This document shows, in pieces, positions 7,888 through 15,454 of a DNA stretch of 64,000 bases. A program made the translations under genes and the position numbers. Location of the stretch: contig NZ_ATXK01000002.1 of the NCBI RefSeq assembly GCF_000421645.1, forward strand, positions 1-64,000, read 5' to 3'. The notes below the pieces were generated by a model, which worked only from the letters and a program-made list of their open reading frames with translations, did not search any database and was not told the origin of the DNA. Positions within the stretch are counted from its first letter, which is position 1; each line of letters begins with the position of its first letter. The DNA is from Aurantimonas coralicida DSM 14790. Its GTDB lineage: Bacteria; Pseudomonadota; Alphaproteobacteria; Rhizobiales; Rhizobiaceae.

Positions 7888-8676
7888 TCAGACGGACTTG
7901 GTGGCGCCGCCGTCGCAGCGGATCACCGAGCCGGTGACGTAGCTGGCCTTGCCGGAAACGAGGAACGCCGCCACCGCGGCGAATTCCGACACGTCGCCAT
8001 AGCGCTTGGCCGGAATGGCCAGCCGCGAGGCCTCACGCACGTCCTCCACGGCCTTGCCGGACTTGGAGGCATTGGCGTTGTCGAGTTCATCGACGCGCTC
8101 GGTGTGGATGCGGCCAGGCAGCAGCATGTTCACGCAGACGCCGTCGCCGGCAACCTCGTTCGACAGCGACTTCGACCAGCCCACCAGCGCCGAGCGTAGG
8201 GTGTTGGACAGGGCGAGGTTCGGGATCGGCTGGATGACGCCCGAGGAGGCGATGGTCAGGATCCGGCCCCAGCCTGCCTCGCGCATGCCCGGCAGCACGC
8301 GGTTGGTCAGGTCGATGACCCGCTGTACCATCATCTGGAACTGCTTCTCGAGCACGGCGACATCCATGCCGACGGCGCCGCCCGGAGGCGGGCCACCGGT
8401 GTTGTTGACCAGGATGTCGATGCCGCCGAGCTTGTCGAGCGCCGCCTGATGCAGCGTCTCGACGAAGCTCGCATCGGCGAGGTCGGCGGCGATGTAGTCG
8501 GCCTTGCCGGCGCCGCGGGCGTTGATCGCCTCGCAATTGGCCGCCAGCTTGTCGGCGCTGCGCCCGCACAGGAGGACGTTGGCGCCTTCGGCGGCCAGCG
8601 CCTCGGCGATGCCGAGGCCGAGGCCGCGCGAGGAGGCGAGGACGAGGGCGCGCTTGCCGTTGAGATCAAGATCCAT
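7888..8676 (-). CDS. atypical SDR-family protein (BKR-like, cd05344 type)
   Basis: 262 residues with a Rossmann fold of the short-chain dehydrogenase family. The nucleotide motif is altered (ASSRGLGLGIA in place of TGxxxGIG), followed by VNNTGGPPPG. Where classical SDRs have YxxxK, this protein has NLALSNTLR, so the catalytic Tyr and Lys appear replaced by Leu and Asn. This matches the subgroup described as SDR-like without the catalytic tetrad, whose reaction is unknown. The start codon lies inside the last 11 bases of the DapA-like gene, so the two are translationally linked and probably act in one pathway. Confidence 0.85.
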   Translation of the reverse strand: MDLDLNGKRALVLASSRGLGLGIAEALAAEGANVLLCGRSADKLAANCEAINARGAGKADYIAADLADASFVETLHQAALDKLGGIDILVNNTGGPPPGGAVGMDVAVLEKQFQMMVQRVIDLTNRVLPGMREAGWGRILTIASSGVIQPIPNLALSNTLRSALVGWSKSLSNEVAGDGVCVNMLLPGRIHTERVDELDNANASKSGKAVEDVREASRLAIPAKRYGDVSEFAAVAAFLVSGKASYVTGSVIRCDGGATKSV

Positions 8677-9613
8677 GGCCGAGCCTTTCCAGTTTGATTT
8701 CGGTGCGTTTCATCAGCCGGTCGATATCGGTGTGATCGGCAGGTGAGAGTTTCGGTCCCGGCGCGCGCACGCGGGCCGAGGCGATGGCGCCGCGGCGACG
8801 CAGCACTTCCTTGCGGGCGGCGAGGCCGAAGACCAGCTGCTGCTCGTAGCGCAGGATCGGCAGATAGGCGTCGAACAGATCCTCGGCGCCGTCCACGTCG
8901 CCGGCATGGTGGCGACGCACCACCTCGACCAGCATTTCCGGATAGGCAAAGCCGGTCATCGCGCCGTCGGCGCCGCGCTGCAGCTCCTGCGGCAAATAGA
9001 GCCCGCCATTGCCGCACAGGATCGACATGCGCGGCGTGTCGGCGGTGCCGGACTTGGTGCGCACCGCGGTGATCTTGGCCAGACCCGGCGAATCCTCATG
9101 CTTGAGCATGACGATCTGCTTGTGGTTGCGGGTCAGGGTCAGGATCGTCGCCGAGGAGACCGGCACGCCGGTGGTCTGCGGGAAGTCCTGGAAGCAGATC
9201 GGCACGTCGGGGCCGAGCGCCTCGCAGACCTGTCCGAAATAATTGATGATCCGGTCCTCGACCGCCGGTCCCGGCGTCGGGGCGATCATCACGCCGGCCG
9301 CGCCCGCTTCCATGACGGAATCGACCGAGCGCTTCATGTTGTCGATGCCGGCACCCGAGGCGCCGACGATCACCGGGATGCGGCCGTCGATCCGGTCGAG
9401 CACGCGCTTGGCGAAGGTCCGGGATTCCTCGGGGGTGAGCTTGTTCGACTCACCCATGATCCCGAGGATCGTCATGCCGTTGACGCCGCTGTCGAGATAG
9501 AAGTCGACCAGCGTGTCGGTGCTGGCGAGATCGAGCGCGCCGTCGTCGGTGAAGGGCGTTGCGGCGATGATGAAGACGCCGCGACTGTCGCGGTCGATCA
9601 TTGTGGCTGGCAC
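8666..9613 (-). CDS. dihydrodipicolinate synthase-family aldolase/lyase
   Basis: About 315 residues, a class I TIM-barrel lyase of the DapA/NAL family. Seen: ILGIMGESNKLTPEE (phosphate/carboxylate-binding GGTTGE region), the Schiff-base lysine in VMLKHEDSP, and QDFPQTTG where DapA has the catalytic Tyr motif. The aromatic residue there is not the usual Tyr, so the substrate is likely not pyruvate plus aspartate semialdehyde. I prefer the GTG at 9613, with AGGGAGA about 10 bases upstream; an ATG follows four codons later at 9601. It is the first gene of a two-gene unit with the atypical SDR. Members of this family usually act in sugar-acid or hydroxyproline catabolism; the role here is open. 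Confidence 0.85.
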   Translation of the reverse strand: MPATMIDRDSRGVFIIAATPFTDDGALDLASTDTLVDFYLDSGVNGMTILGIMGESNKLTPEESRTFAKRVLDRIDGRIPVIVGASGAGIDNMKRSVDSVMEAGAAGVMIAPTPGPAVEDRIINYFGQVCEALGPDVPICFQDFPQTTGVPVSSATILTLTRNHKQIVMLKHEDSPGLAKITAVRTKSGTADTPRMSILCGNGGLYLPQELQRGADGAMTGFAYPEMLVEVVRRHHAGDVDGAEDLFDAYLPILRYEQQLVFGLAARKEVLRRRGAIASARVRAPGPKLSPADHTDIDRLMKRTEIKLERLGHGS

Positions 9614-9895
9614 GGCGATGATTCTCCCTGAATGCTGTCTGCGGCCGGCAGTCGAGACCTCGAAACCGGCCGGCGCGCGATTTCCCCCGACACGGCGTAG
9701 CCCCCTGCATGATTGTATGCAACCTGCGACAACGTCTCTCCGGTGCCCGGGAGGCGGGCCGGTAAGATCGTTGGGCGGCTGTCCATCCCGTGGCGCTGGC
9801 ATGCCGGTTGCCATCGGTGCCGGACGCGGCGCATTCTCGCCGCGCAGGACTCGGGAGGGGTCCGGCTCGCCGGTTCTCAGGAGGAATAGTCCCGC
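9614..9895. other. divergent intergenic region, DapA-like operon / gamma-glutamyltransferase
   Basis: 282 bases carrying the promoters of both divergent units. A TTGTATGCAA element at 9713-9722 is listed separately. The strong ribosome binding site AGGAGGAA lies at 9879-9886, just before the gamma-glutamyltransferase start. Confidence 0.5.
9713..9722. promoter_or_regulatory. possible GntR-family operator
   Basis: TTGTATGCAA is a near-palindrome of the TTGTATACAA type bound by many GntR/FCD regulators of sugar-acid catabolism. It sits about 100 bases upstream of the DapA-like gene. It is a single short match with no GntR gene in the window. Confidence 0.3.
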
Positions 9896-11488
9896 ATGCG
9901 CTTTCGTCACGACACGCTCTACGCGTCCCGTCGCTCGCCCGTCTTTGCCCGCAATATCGTCTCCACCTCGCAGCCGCTGGCCTCGCAGGCCGGCCTGTCG
10001 ATGATCGCCAAGGGCGGCAATGCCGTCGACGCGGCGATCGCGGCGGCGGCCGTCCTGGTGCTGGTCGAACCCACCGGCAACGGCCTCGGCAGCGACGCCT
10101 TCGCCATCGTCTGGGACGGCAGCGAGCTGCATGGCCTCAACGCCTCGGGCCGCGCGCCGATGGCCTGGAGCCCGGAGCGCTTTGCCGGCAAGGCCGCCAT
10201 GCCCCAGCGCGGCTGGGACAGTGCGACAGTGCCCGGCGCCGTCTCCGCCTGGCGCGACCTGTCGGAGCGCTTCGGCAAGCTGCCCTTCGCCGACCTGCTG
10301 GCGCCCGCCATCGCCTATGCCGAGGACGGCTTTCTGGTGTCGCCGATCATCGCCGAATTGTGGGCGCGGGGGGCCGACATCCTCTCGGCGCAGCCCGGTT
10401 TCGCCGAGCATTTCATGCCGGGTGGCGCGACGCCCGCCGCCGGCACGCTCTATCGCAGTGCCGATCTCGCCCGCTCGCTCCGCCTGATCGCCGAGACCCG
10501 GGGCGAGGCCTTCTATCGCGGCGAACTGGCCGCGCGCATCGCCGCCTTCGCCAGCGAGACCGGCGGCGCCATGACCGAGGCGGACCTTGCCGCCCACGAG
10601 AACGAATGGTGCGGCACCATCAGCCAGGATTTCGGCGGGGTCGATCTGCACGAGATCCCGCCGAACGGGCAGGGCATCGCGGCGCTGATGGCGCTGGGCA
10701 TCCTCAAGCATCTCGGCCTCGAACGCTACGCGCCGGACAGTGCCGAGGCGCTGCATCTGCAGATCGAGGCGATGAAGCTCGCCTTTCGCGACATGTGGAC
10801 CTTCGTCGCCGATCGCGAGCACATGCGCGAGGTCGAGGAGACGCATCTGCTCGATCCGGCCTATCTGGAACGCCGCGCCAGGCTGGTCGATCCGCAAAAG
10901 GCGCAGGACTTCAAGGCCGGCGCGCCGAAGCAGGGCGGCACCGTGTATCTGTCGGCCGCCGATGCCGACGGCATGATGATCTCCTTCATCCAGTCGAACT
11001 ATGCCGGCTTCGGCTCGGGCGTCGTCGTGCCGGGCACCGGCATCAGCCTGCAGAATCGCGGCGCCGGCTTCTCGCTGGAAAAGGGCCATCCCAACGAGGT
11101 TGCCGGCGGCAAGCGGCCCTTCCACACCATCATTCCCGGCTTCCTGATGAAGGACGGCCAGCCGTTGATGAGCTTCGGCGTCATGGGCGGCCCGATCCAG
11201 GCGCAGGGCCATGTGCAGATGGTGCTGCGGACCCAGCTCTGGGGCCAGGATCCGCAGACCGCCGTCGACGCGCCGCGCTGGCGCATCGTCGAGGGACTGG
11301 ACGTCGCGGTGGAGGCGGCGGCCGGCGACGGCGTGATCGCGCAGCTCGAGGCGATGGGCCACCGCATCAGCCGCGAGATGCCCGACACCTCCTATGGCTT
11401 CGGCGGGGCGCAGCTCGTCCACCGGGTCGAGGGCGGCTATGTCGCCGGCTCCGATCCGCGCAAGGACGGGCAGGCCGTCGGTTTCTGA
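9896..11488 (+). CDS. gamma-glutamyltransferase family protein, cytosolic type
   Basis: 530 residues, an Ntn-hydrolase of the gamma-glutamyltransferase family. The N-terminal subunit region shows GGNAVDAAIAAA and NGLGSDAFAIVWDG. The nucleophile threonine is in GGTVYLSAADADG (about residue 345), where autocleavage would generate the small subunit. The C-terminal subunit has FGVMGGPIQAQGHVQM. No signal peptide is present, unlike classical periplasmic Ggt, so this is the YwrD-like cytosolic class, whose substrates are often not glutathione. It has a strong AGGAGGAA site 9 bases before the ATG. It is divergent from the DapA-like/SDR unit. Confidence 0.9.
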   Translation: MRFRHDTLYASRRSPVFARNIVSTSQPLASQAGLSMIAKGGNAVDAAIAAAAVLVLVEPTGNGLGSDAFAIVWDGSELHGLNASGRAPMAWSPERFAGKAAMPQRGWDSATVPGAVSAWRDLSERFGKLPFADLLAPAIAYAEDGFLVSPIIAELWARGADILSAQPGFAEHFMPGGATPAAGTLYRSADLARSLRLIAETRGEAFYRGELAARIAAFASETGGAMTEADLAAHENEWCGTISQDFGGVDLHEIPPNGQGIAALMALGILKHLGLERYAPDSAEALHLQIEAMKLAFRDMWTFVADREHMREVEETHLLDPAYLERRARLVDPQKAQDFKAGAPKQGGTVYLSAADADGMMISFIQSNYAGFGSGVVVPGTGISLQNRGAGFSLEKGHPNEVAGGKRPFHTIIPGFLMKDGQPLMSFGVMGGPIQAQGHVQMVLRTQLWGQDPQTAVDAPRWRIVEGLDVAVEAAAGDGVIAQLEAMGHRISREMPDTSYGFGGAQLVHRVEGGYVAGSDPRKDGQAVGF

Positions 11489-11512
11489 CCGTCCTGCTGA
11501 GAAGCCGGAGCG

Positions 11513-11983
11513 TCAGGGCGTGCGCGAGATGCCCGACTTGATGCGCCGCAGCGGGATCGAGGATTCGATCGACGCAACGCCGTCGATCTTGACGAGACGC
11601 TCGATCATCAGCGTCTCGAACTCCTTCAGCCCGGTCACGGCGATGCGCAGCAGATAATCGCGATTGCCGGTCATCAGCCAGCAATCGACGACCTCGGGAA
11701 AGCGCAGGATTGCGGCCTCGAAGCTGCGCAGCGCCACGTCGACCTGGCGGTCGAGCTTGACCGAGACGAAGATCGACAGGGCAAAGCCCAGCGCCACCTC
11801 GTCGATCAGCGCCGCATAGCCGGTGATCACCCCGCTCTCCTCGAGCTGGCGCAGCCGGCGGATGACCGGCGTCGCGCTGAGGCCGACCCGCTGGCTGAGA
11901 TCGGCCGCCGACATCCGCCCGTCTACTCGCAAGGCGCGCAGGATGCGCAGGTCGATCTCGTCGATCTTGGGGGTATTCACCAC
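11513..11983 (-). CDS. Lrp/AsnC-family transcriptional regulator
   Basis: 156 residues. The N-terminal winged HTH is present (IDLRILRALRVDGRMSAADL, then VGLSATPVIRRLRQLEESG). The C-terminal RAM ligand-binding domain follows (VVDCWLMTGNRDYLLRI). It starts at one of two consecutive GTG codons (11981-11983 or 11978-11980). The gene is divergent from the E1-type ThDP enzyme, separated by 166 bases, so it most likely controls that gene in response to an amino acid. The same pairing (Lrp-type MdeR with E1-like MdeB) is known from methionine catabolism in Pseudomonas putida. Confidence 0.9.
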   Translation of the reverse strand: MVNTPKIDEIDLRILRALRVDGRMSAADLSQRVGLSATPVIRRLRQLEESGVITGYAALIDEVALGFALSIFVSVKLDRQVDVALRSFEAAILRFPEVVDCWLMTGNRDYLLRIAVTGLKEFETLMIERLVKIDGVASIESSIPLRRIKSGISRTP

Positions 11984-12149
11984 GATCAGCCTCTCGAGAA
12001 GTGGAAAGCTGCTGTATCGCTACCCTCATGCGCTGCTCTTCGCAAGAAAGCGCTTCGCGCCCGGTGATAGCGTTCGCAGGGTCTCCGGCAGTCGCGGCCT
12101 GCGCCGCTGCGCCCCGCCGGGGAGGGAGAGACTGCCGGGAGAGCTGCCG
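11984..12149. promoter_or_regulatory. divergent promoter region, Lrp regulator / E1-type enzyme
   Basis: 166 bases between divergent starts. It must hold both promoters and probably the Lrp-type operator. I see AT-richer sequence around 12000-12060 but no clean consensus boxes. GGGAGAG lies just upstream of the ATG at 12150. Confidence 0.45.
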
Positions 12150-14534
12150 ATGTCGAGCGAAATGGACCATCTGAAAACCGTCGAGCAGCGCCTCTTGTGG
12201 CTGTCGCACTGGATGATCCACCATGCCAACCACATCCGGCCGAAGGTCGATGGCATCAAGGTCGGCGGCCACCAGGCCTCTTCGGCCTCGCTCGTCTCGA
12301 TCATGACGGCGCTCTATTTCTCGGCCCTGCGGCCGCAGGACCGGGTGGCGGTCAAGCCCCATGCCTCGCCGGTCTTCCACGCGATGCAATATTTGATGGG
12401 CCACCAGACCCGCGAGCGAATGGAGAATTTCCGCGGCTATGGCGGCGTCCAGTCCTATCCGTCGCGGACCAAGGACGTGGACGACGTCGACTTCTCCACC
12501 GGTTCGGTCGGTCTTGGCGTCGCCATCACCTCCTTTGCCTCGCTCGTCCAGGACTATGTCCAGGCCAAGTCCTGGGGCGCCGACATCCCGCTCGGCCGGA
12601 TGATCGCCCTCGTCGGCGACGCCGAGCTCGACGAGGGCAATGTCTATGAATGCCTGCAGGAAGGCTGGAAGAACGACCTGCGCAACACCTGGTGGGTCAT
12701 CGACTACAACCGCCAGTCCCTCGACGGCATCGTGCGCGAGGGGCTGTTCCAGCGGGTCGAGAAGATCTTCGACGCCTTTGGCTGGGACGTGGTGCGGATC
12801 AAGTATGGCCGGCTGCAGCGCGCCGCCTTCGAGGAGCCGGGCGGCCAGACGCTCAAGGCGTGGATCGATGCCTGCCCGAACCAGCTCTATGCGGCGCTGA
12901 CCTTCATGGGCGGCGCGGTCTGGCGGGCCCGCCTGATGGACGCGCTCGGCGACCAGGGCGACGTCACCGCGCTGATCGACCGGCGCAGCGACGACGAACT
13001 GGCCGAGCTGATGGAAAATCTCGGCGGCAATTGCGTGCACACCATGGCCGAGACGTTCCGTGCGGTCGATCACGACCGGCCGGTCTGCTTCCTCGCCTAT
13101 ACGATCAAGGGCTGGGGCACGCCGATCGCCGGCCACAAGGACAATCACGGCGGCCTGATGAACAAGGCCCAGATGGTCGAATGGCAGGCCCATATGGGCG
13201 TCGCGGAGGGCGCCGAATGGGACCCCTGGGCCACTGTCGAGGACCCGGACGCCCTGCGCGCCTTTCTCGCCGACGTGCCGTTCTTCGCCGAGGGCACCCG
13301 CCGGCATGCCGATCGGCCGATTGCCGTTCCGGCGATCGCCACGCGGGCCGAGCGCGAGACCTCCACCCAGGCCGGCTTCGGCCGCATCCTCGACGACATC
13401 TCCAGAACCGACACCGAGCTCGCCGCGCGCATCGTCACCATGTCGCCGGACGTGACCGGCACGACCAGCCTCGGCCCCTGGGTGAACCGCCGCAAGCTGT
13501 TCGCCCGCAAGGTCCAGACCGACACCTTCATCTCCGAGAAGATCCCGTCCACGGCGAAATGGGAGTTCACGCCGGAGGGCCAGCATATCGAGCTCGGCAT
13601 TGCCGAGATGAACCTCTTCCTGCTGCTCGGCGCGGCGGGCCTGTCCCATTCGCTGAACGGCCGGCGCCTGCTGCCGATCGGCACCGTCTACGATCCCTTC
13701 GTGGCGCGCGGCCTCGATGCCCTGAACTACGCCTGCTACCAGGATGCCCGCTTCATGGTGGTCGGCACGCCCTCCGGCGTGACCCTGGCGCCCGAGGGCG
13801 GCGCCCACCAGTCGATCGGTTCGCCGCTGATCGGCATGACGCAGGATGGTCTCGCCGCCTTCGAGCCGGGTTTCGTCGACGAGCTGGCGATCATCATGGG
13901 CTGGGGCTTCGCCCATATGCAGCGGGACGGGGACCCGACGCCCGATCCTCGCACGAGCCTCGCCGATGCGGCGGGCGGATCGGTCTATCTGCGGCTGACG
14001 ACCAACCCGCTGGAACAGCCGGGCCGCCGTTCCAACGCCGATTTCGAGCAGGGCGTCGTCGACGGCGCCTACTGGATGCGCGAGCCGGGGCCGAACTGCG
14101 AACTGGTCATTGCCTATCAGGGCGCCGTGGCGAACGAGGCCATCGCCGCCACCGGAAGGCTCGGCCAGCGCCATCGCGACATCGGTGTTCTGGCGGTCAC
14201 CTCGGCCGACCGGCTGCATGCCGGCTGGAGCGCCGCGCAGCGGGCCCGCCGGCAGGGAGATCGCCGGGCGACCAGCCATGCCGAGCGGCTGTTCGCACGC
14301 CTGCCGCCGCATTGCCGGATCGTGACCGTCATCGACGGCCATCCGACCACCCTGTCGTGGCTCGGCGGCGTCGGTGGCCACCGCACGATCCCCCTCGGCG
14401 TCGAACGCTTCGGCCAGACCGGCACGATCGGCGATCTCTACCGCCATTTCGGGCTCGATGCCGAGGCGATCGTCGCGGCGGCCAACGGCGCCCTGCAACT
14501 GCCCGCCGAGATCGCGGCCCTGCCGGGGCGCTAG
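12150..14534 (+). CDS. homodimeric E1-type 2-oxoacid dehydrogenase / transketolase-like ThDP enzyme (MdeB/AceE-like)
   Basis: 794 residues, single-chain E1 architecture: N-terminal ThDP-binding PP domain, central pyrimidine domain, C-terminal transketolase-like domain. The ThDP motif begins GDAELDEGNVYE and ends WWVIDYNRQSLDG (about residues 155-195), in the form used by AceE-type E1. ELGIAEMN carries the catalytic Glu of the pyrimidine domain. It is shorter than AceE (about 890). No E2/E3 genes follow. With the divergent Lrp regulator the arrangement matches mdeR/mdeB, where MdeB is an E1-like enzyme for 2-oxobutyrate formed by methionine gamma-lyase, but no mdeA is present here. Substrate (pyruvate or 2-oxobutyrate) is inferred. 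The ATG at 12150 has GGGAGAG 5-6 bases upstream. Confidence 0.85.
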   Translation: MSSEMDHLKTVEQRLLWLSHWMIHHANHIRPKVDGIKVGGHQASSASLVSIMTALYFSALRPQDRVAVKPHASPVFHAMQYLMGHQTRERMENFRGYGGVQSYPSRTKDVDDVDFSTGSVGLGVAITSFASLVQDYVQAKSWGADIPLGRMIALVGDAELDEGNVYECLQEGWKNDLRNTWWVIDYNRQSLDGIVREGLFQRVEKIFDAFGWDVVRIKYGRLQRAAFEEPGGQTLKAWIDACPNQLYAALTFMGGAVWRARLMDALGDQGDVTALIDRRSDDELAELMENLGGNCVHTMAETFRAVDHDRPVCFLAYTIKGWGTPIAGHKDNHGGLMNKAQMVEWQAHMGVAEGAEWDPWATVEDPDALRAFLADVPFFAEGTRRHADRPIAVPAIATRAERETSTQAGFGRILDDISRTDTELAARIVTMSPDVTGTTSLGPWVNRRKLFARKVQTDTFISEKIPSTAKWEFTPEGQHIELGIAEMNLFLLLGAAGLSHSLNGRRLLPIGTVYDPFVARGLDALNYACYQDARFMVVGTPSGVTLAPEGGAHQSIGSPLIGMTQDGLAAFEPGFVDELAIIMGWGFAHMQRDGDPTPDPRTSLADAAGGSVYLRLTTNPLEQPGRRSNADFEQGVVDGAYWMREPGPNCELVIAYQGAVANEAIAATGRLGQRHRDIGVLAVTSADRLHAGWSAAQRARRQGDRRATSHAERLFARLPPHCRIVTVIDGHPTTLSWLGGVGGHRTIPLGVERFGQTGTIGDLYRHFGLDAEAIVAAANGALQLPAEIAALPGR

Positions 14535-14572
14535 CAGGGCGCGACCGGGACGACTGTGCGGACCGGGGCCGG

Positions 14573-15226
14573 CTAGACGGTGATCAGGGTGGAATCCCAC
14601 ACGGCGACGAAATGGATCGCCGCGGCGGCCACGACAAAGGCGTGCCAGATGGCGTTCTGGAATCGCAGCCGTTCCATCAGATGGAAGATGACGCCGATCG
14701 AATAGACCAGCCCGCCGGCGACGATCAGCCAGAGCACCTGAGGCGGCAGCTGCGTCGACAGGTGGTCGTAGGCGACGATCCCGCTCCAGCCCATGGCGAG
14801 ATAGAGGAGGATCGACAGCCGGTCGAACTGTCCCGGCCGGGCGATCTTCAGCGTGATGCCCACCGCCGCGATGCTCCACACGCCGGTGAGCAGCCACCAG
14901 GTCTGGCTGCGCACCAGGAAGGGCGTGTAGGTGCCGGCGATCAGCAGGTAGATCGCCGAATGGTCGAGCCGGCGCAGCATCCACTTGATCCGCGACACCG
15001 GCCAGACATTGTAGGCGGCCGAAATGCCGATCGAGAACAGCAGCGTGGCGAGATAGATCGTCACCGCTGCAAAGACCCCCGCCGACACCTCGCCGACCAT
15101 GGCGATCAGGAAGACGAGGCTGCCGCTCAGCGCCGCGAGGACGCCGACGGCGTGAACGGCCGCGTCGGCGCGCAGCTCACTGACGGAATAGCTCCAGCGG
15201 ACGGCGCCGGGATGTGCGTCTGGCAT
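14573..15226 (-). CDS. hemolysin III / PAQR-family membrane protein
   Basis: 217 residues with seven predicted membrane segments. The conserved family motifs are present: SAAYN near helix 2, LDHSAIYLLIAGTYTPF, and the C-terminal NAIWHAFVVAAAAIHF. The Ser, Asp and His residues of these form the metal site in PAQR proteins, which are suspected lipid hydrolases. Despite the name, hemolysis is not the likely role; bacterial members are linked to membrane homeostasis. It is convergent with the E1-type enzyme and divergent from the transporter-thioesterase fusion. Confidence 0.9.
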   Translation of the reverse strand: MPDAHPGAVRWSYSVSELRADAAVHAVGVLAALSGSLVFLIAMVGEVSAGVFAAVTIYLATLLFSIGISAAYNVWPVSRIKWMLRRLDHSAIYLLIAGTYTPFLVRSQTWWLLTGVWSIAAVGITLKIARPGQFDRLSILLYLAMGWSGIVAYDHLSTQLPPQVLWLIVAGGLVYSIGVIFHLMERLRFQNAIWHAFVVAAAAIHFVAVWDSTLITV

Positions 15227-15454
15227 TCGGCTCCATCATCCTTCTTCCTGCGATCCCGCGACAAAATGCCATGGATCTGTCGTTTCGCCGACTGTGACGG
15301 CGTCGTCTTCGCTTGGGGATGCGACATGCCGTAGCGCCGTCGCCCCTCGTGGACTTGTGTCCGTAGTCTTTGATTGCAGTGTGGGTTTTGTTAATCGAAG
15401 GTTAACATCCGGGCGCCGTCGCGCCAGCCGCGATTCTCAGGAACATGGTGCGCA

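Noticed and set aside
7712-7942. 76-codon plus-strand frame in the rsbR upstream gap
   Set aside because: No ribosome site, runs into the antisense of the SDR gene, Ala/Gly/Arg-rich product without features.
11367-14984. 1205-codon open frame on the minus strand
   Set aside because: It is antisense to the E1-type enzyme, whose motifs are unmistakable. The product is Arg/Gly/Ala-rich with no family features; typical of GC-rich shadow frames.
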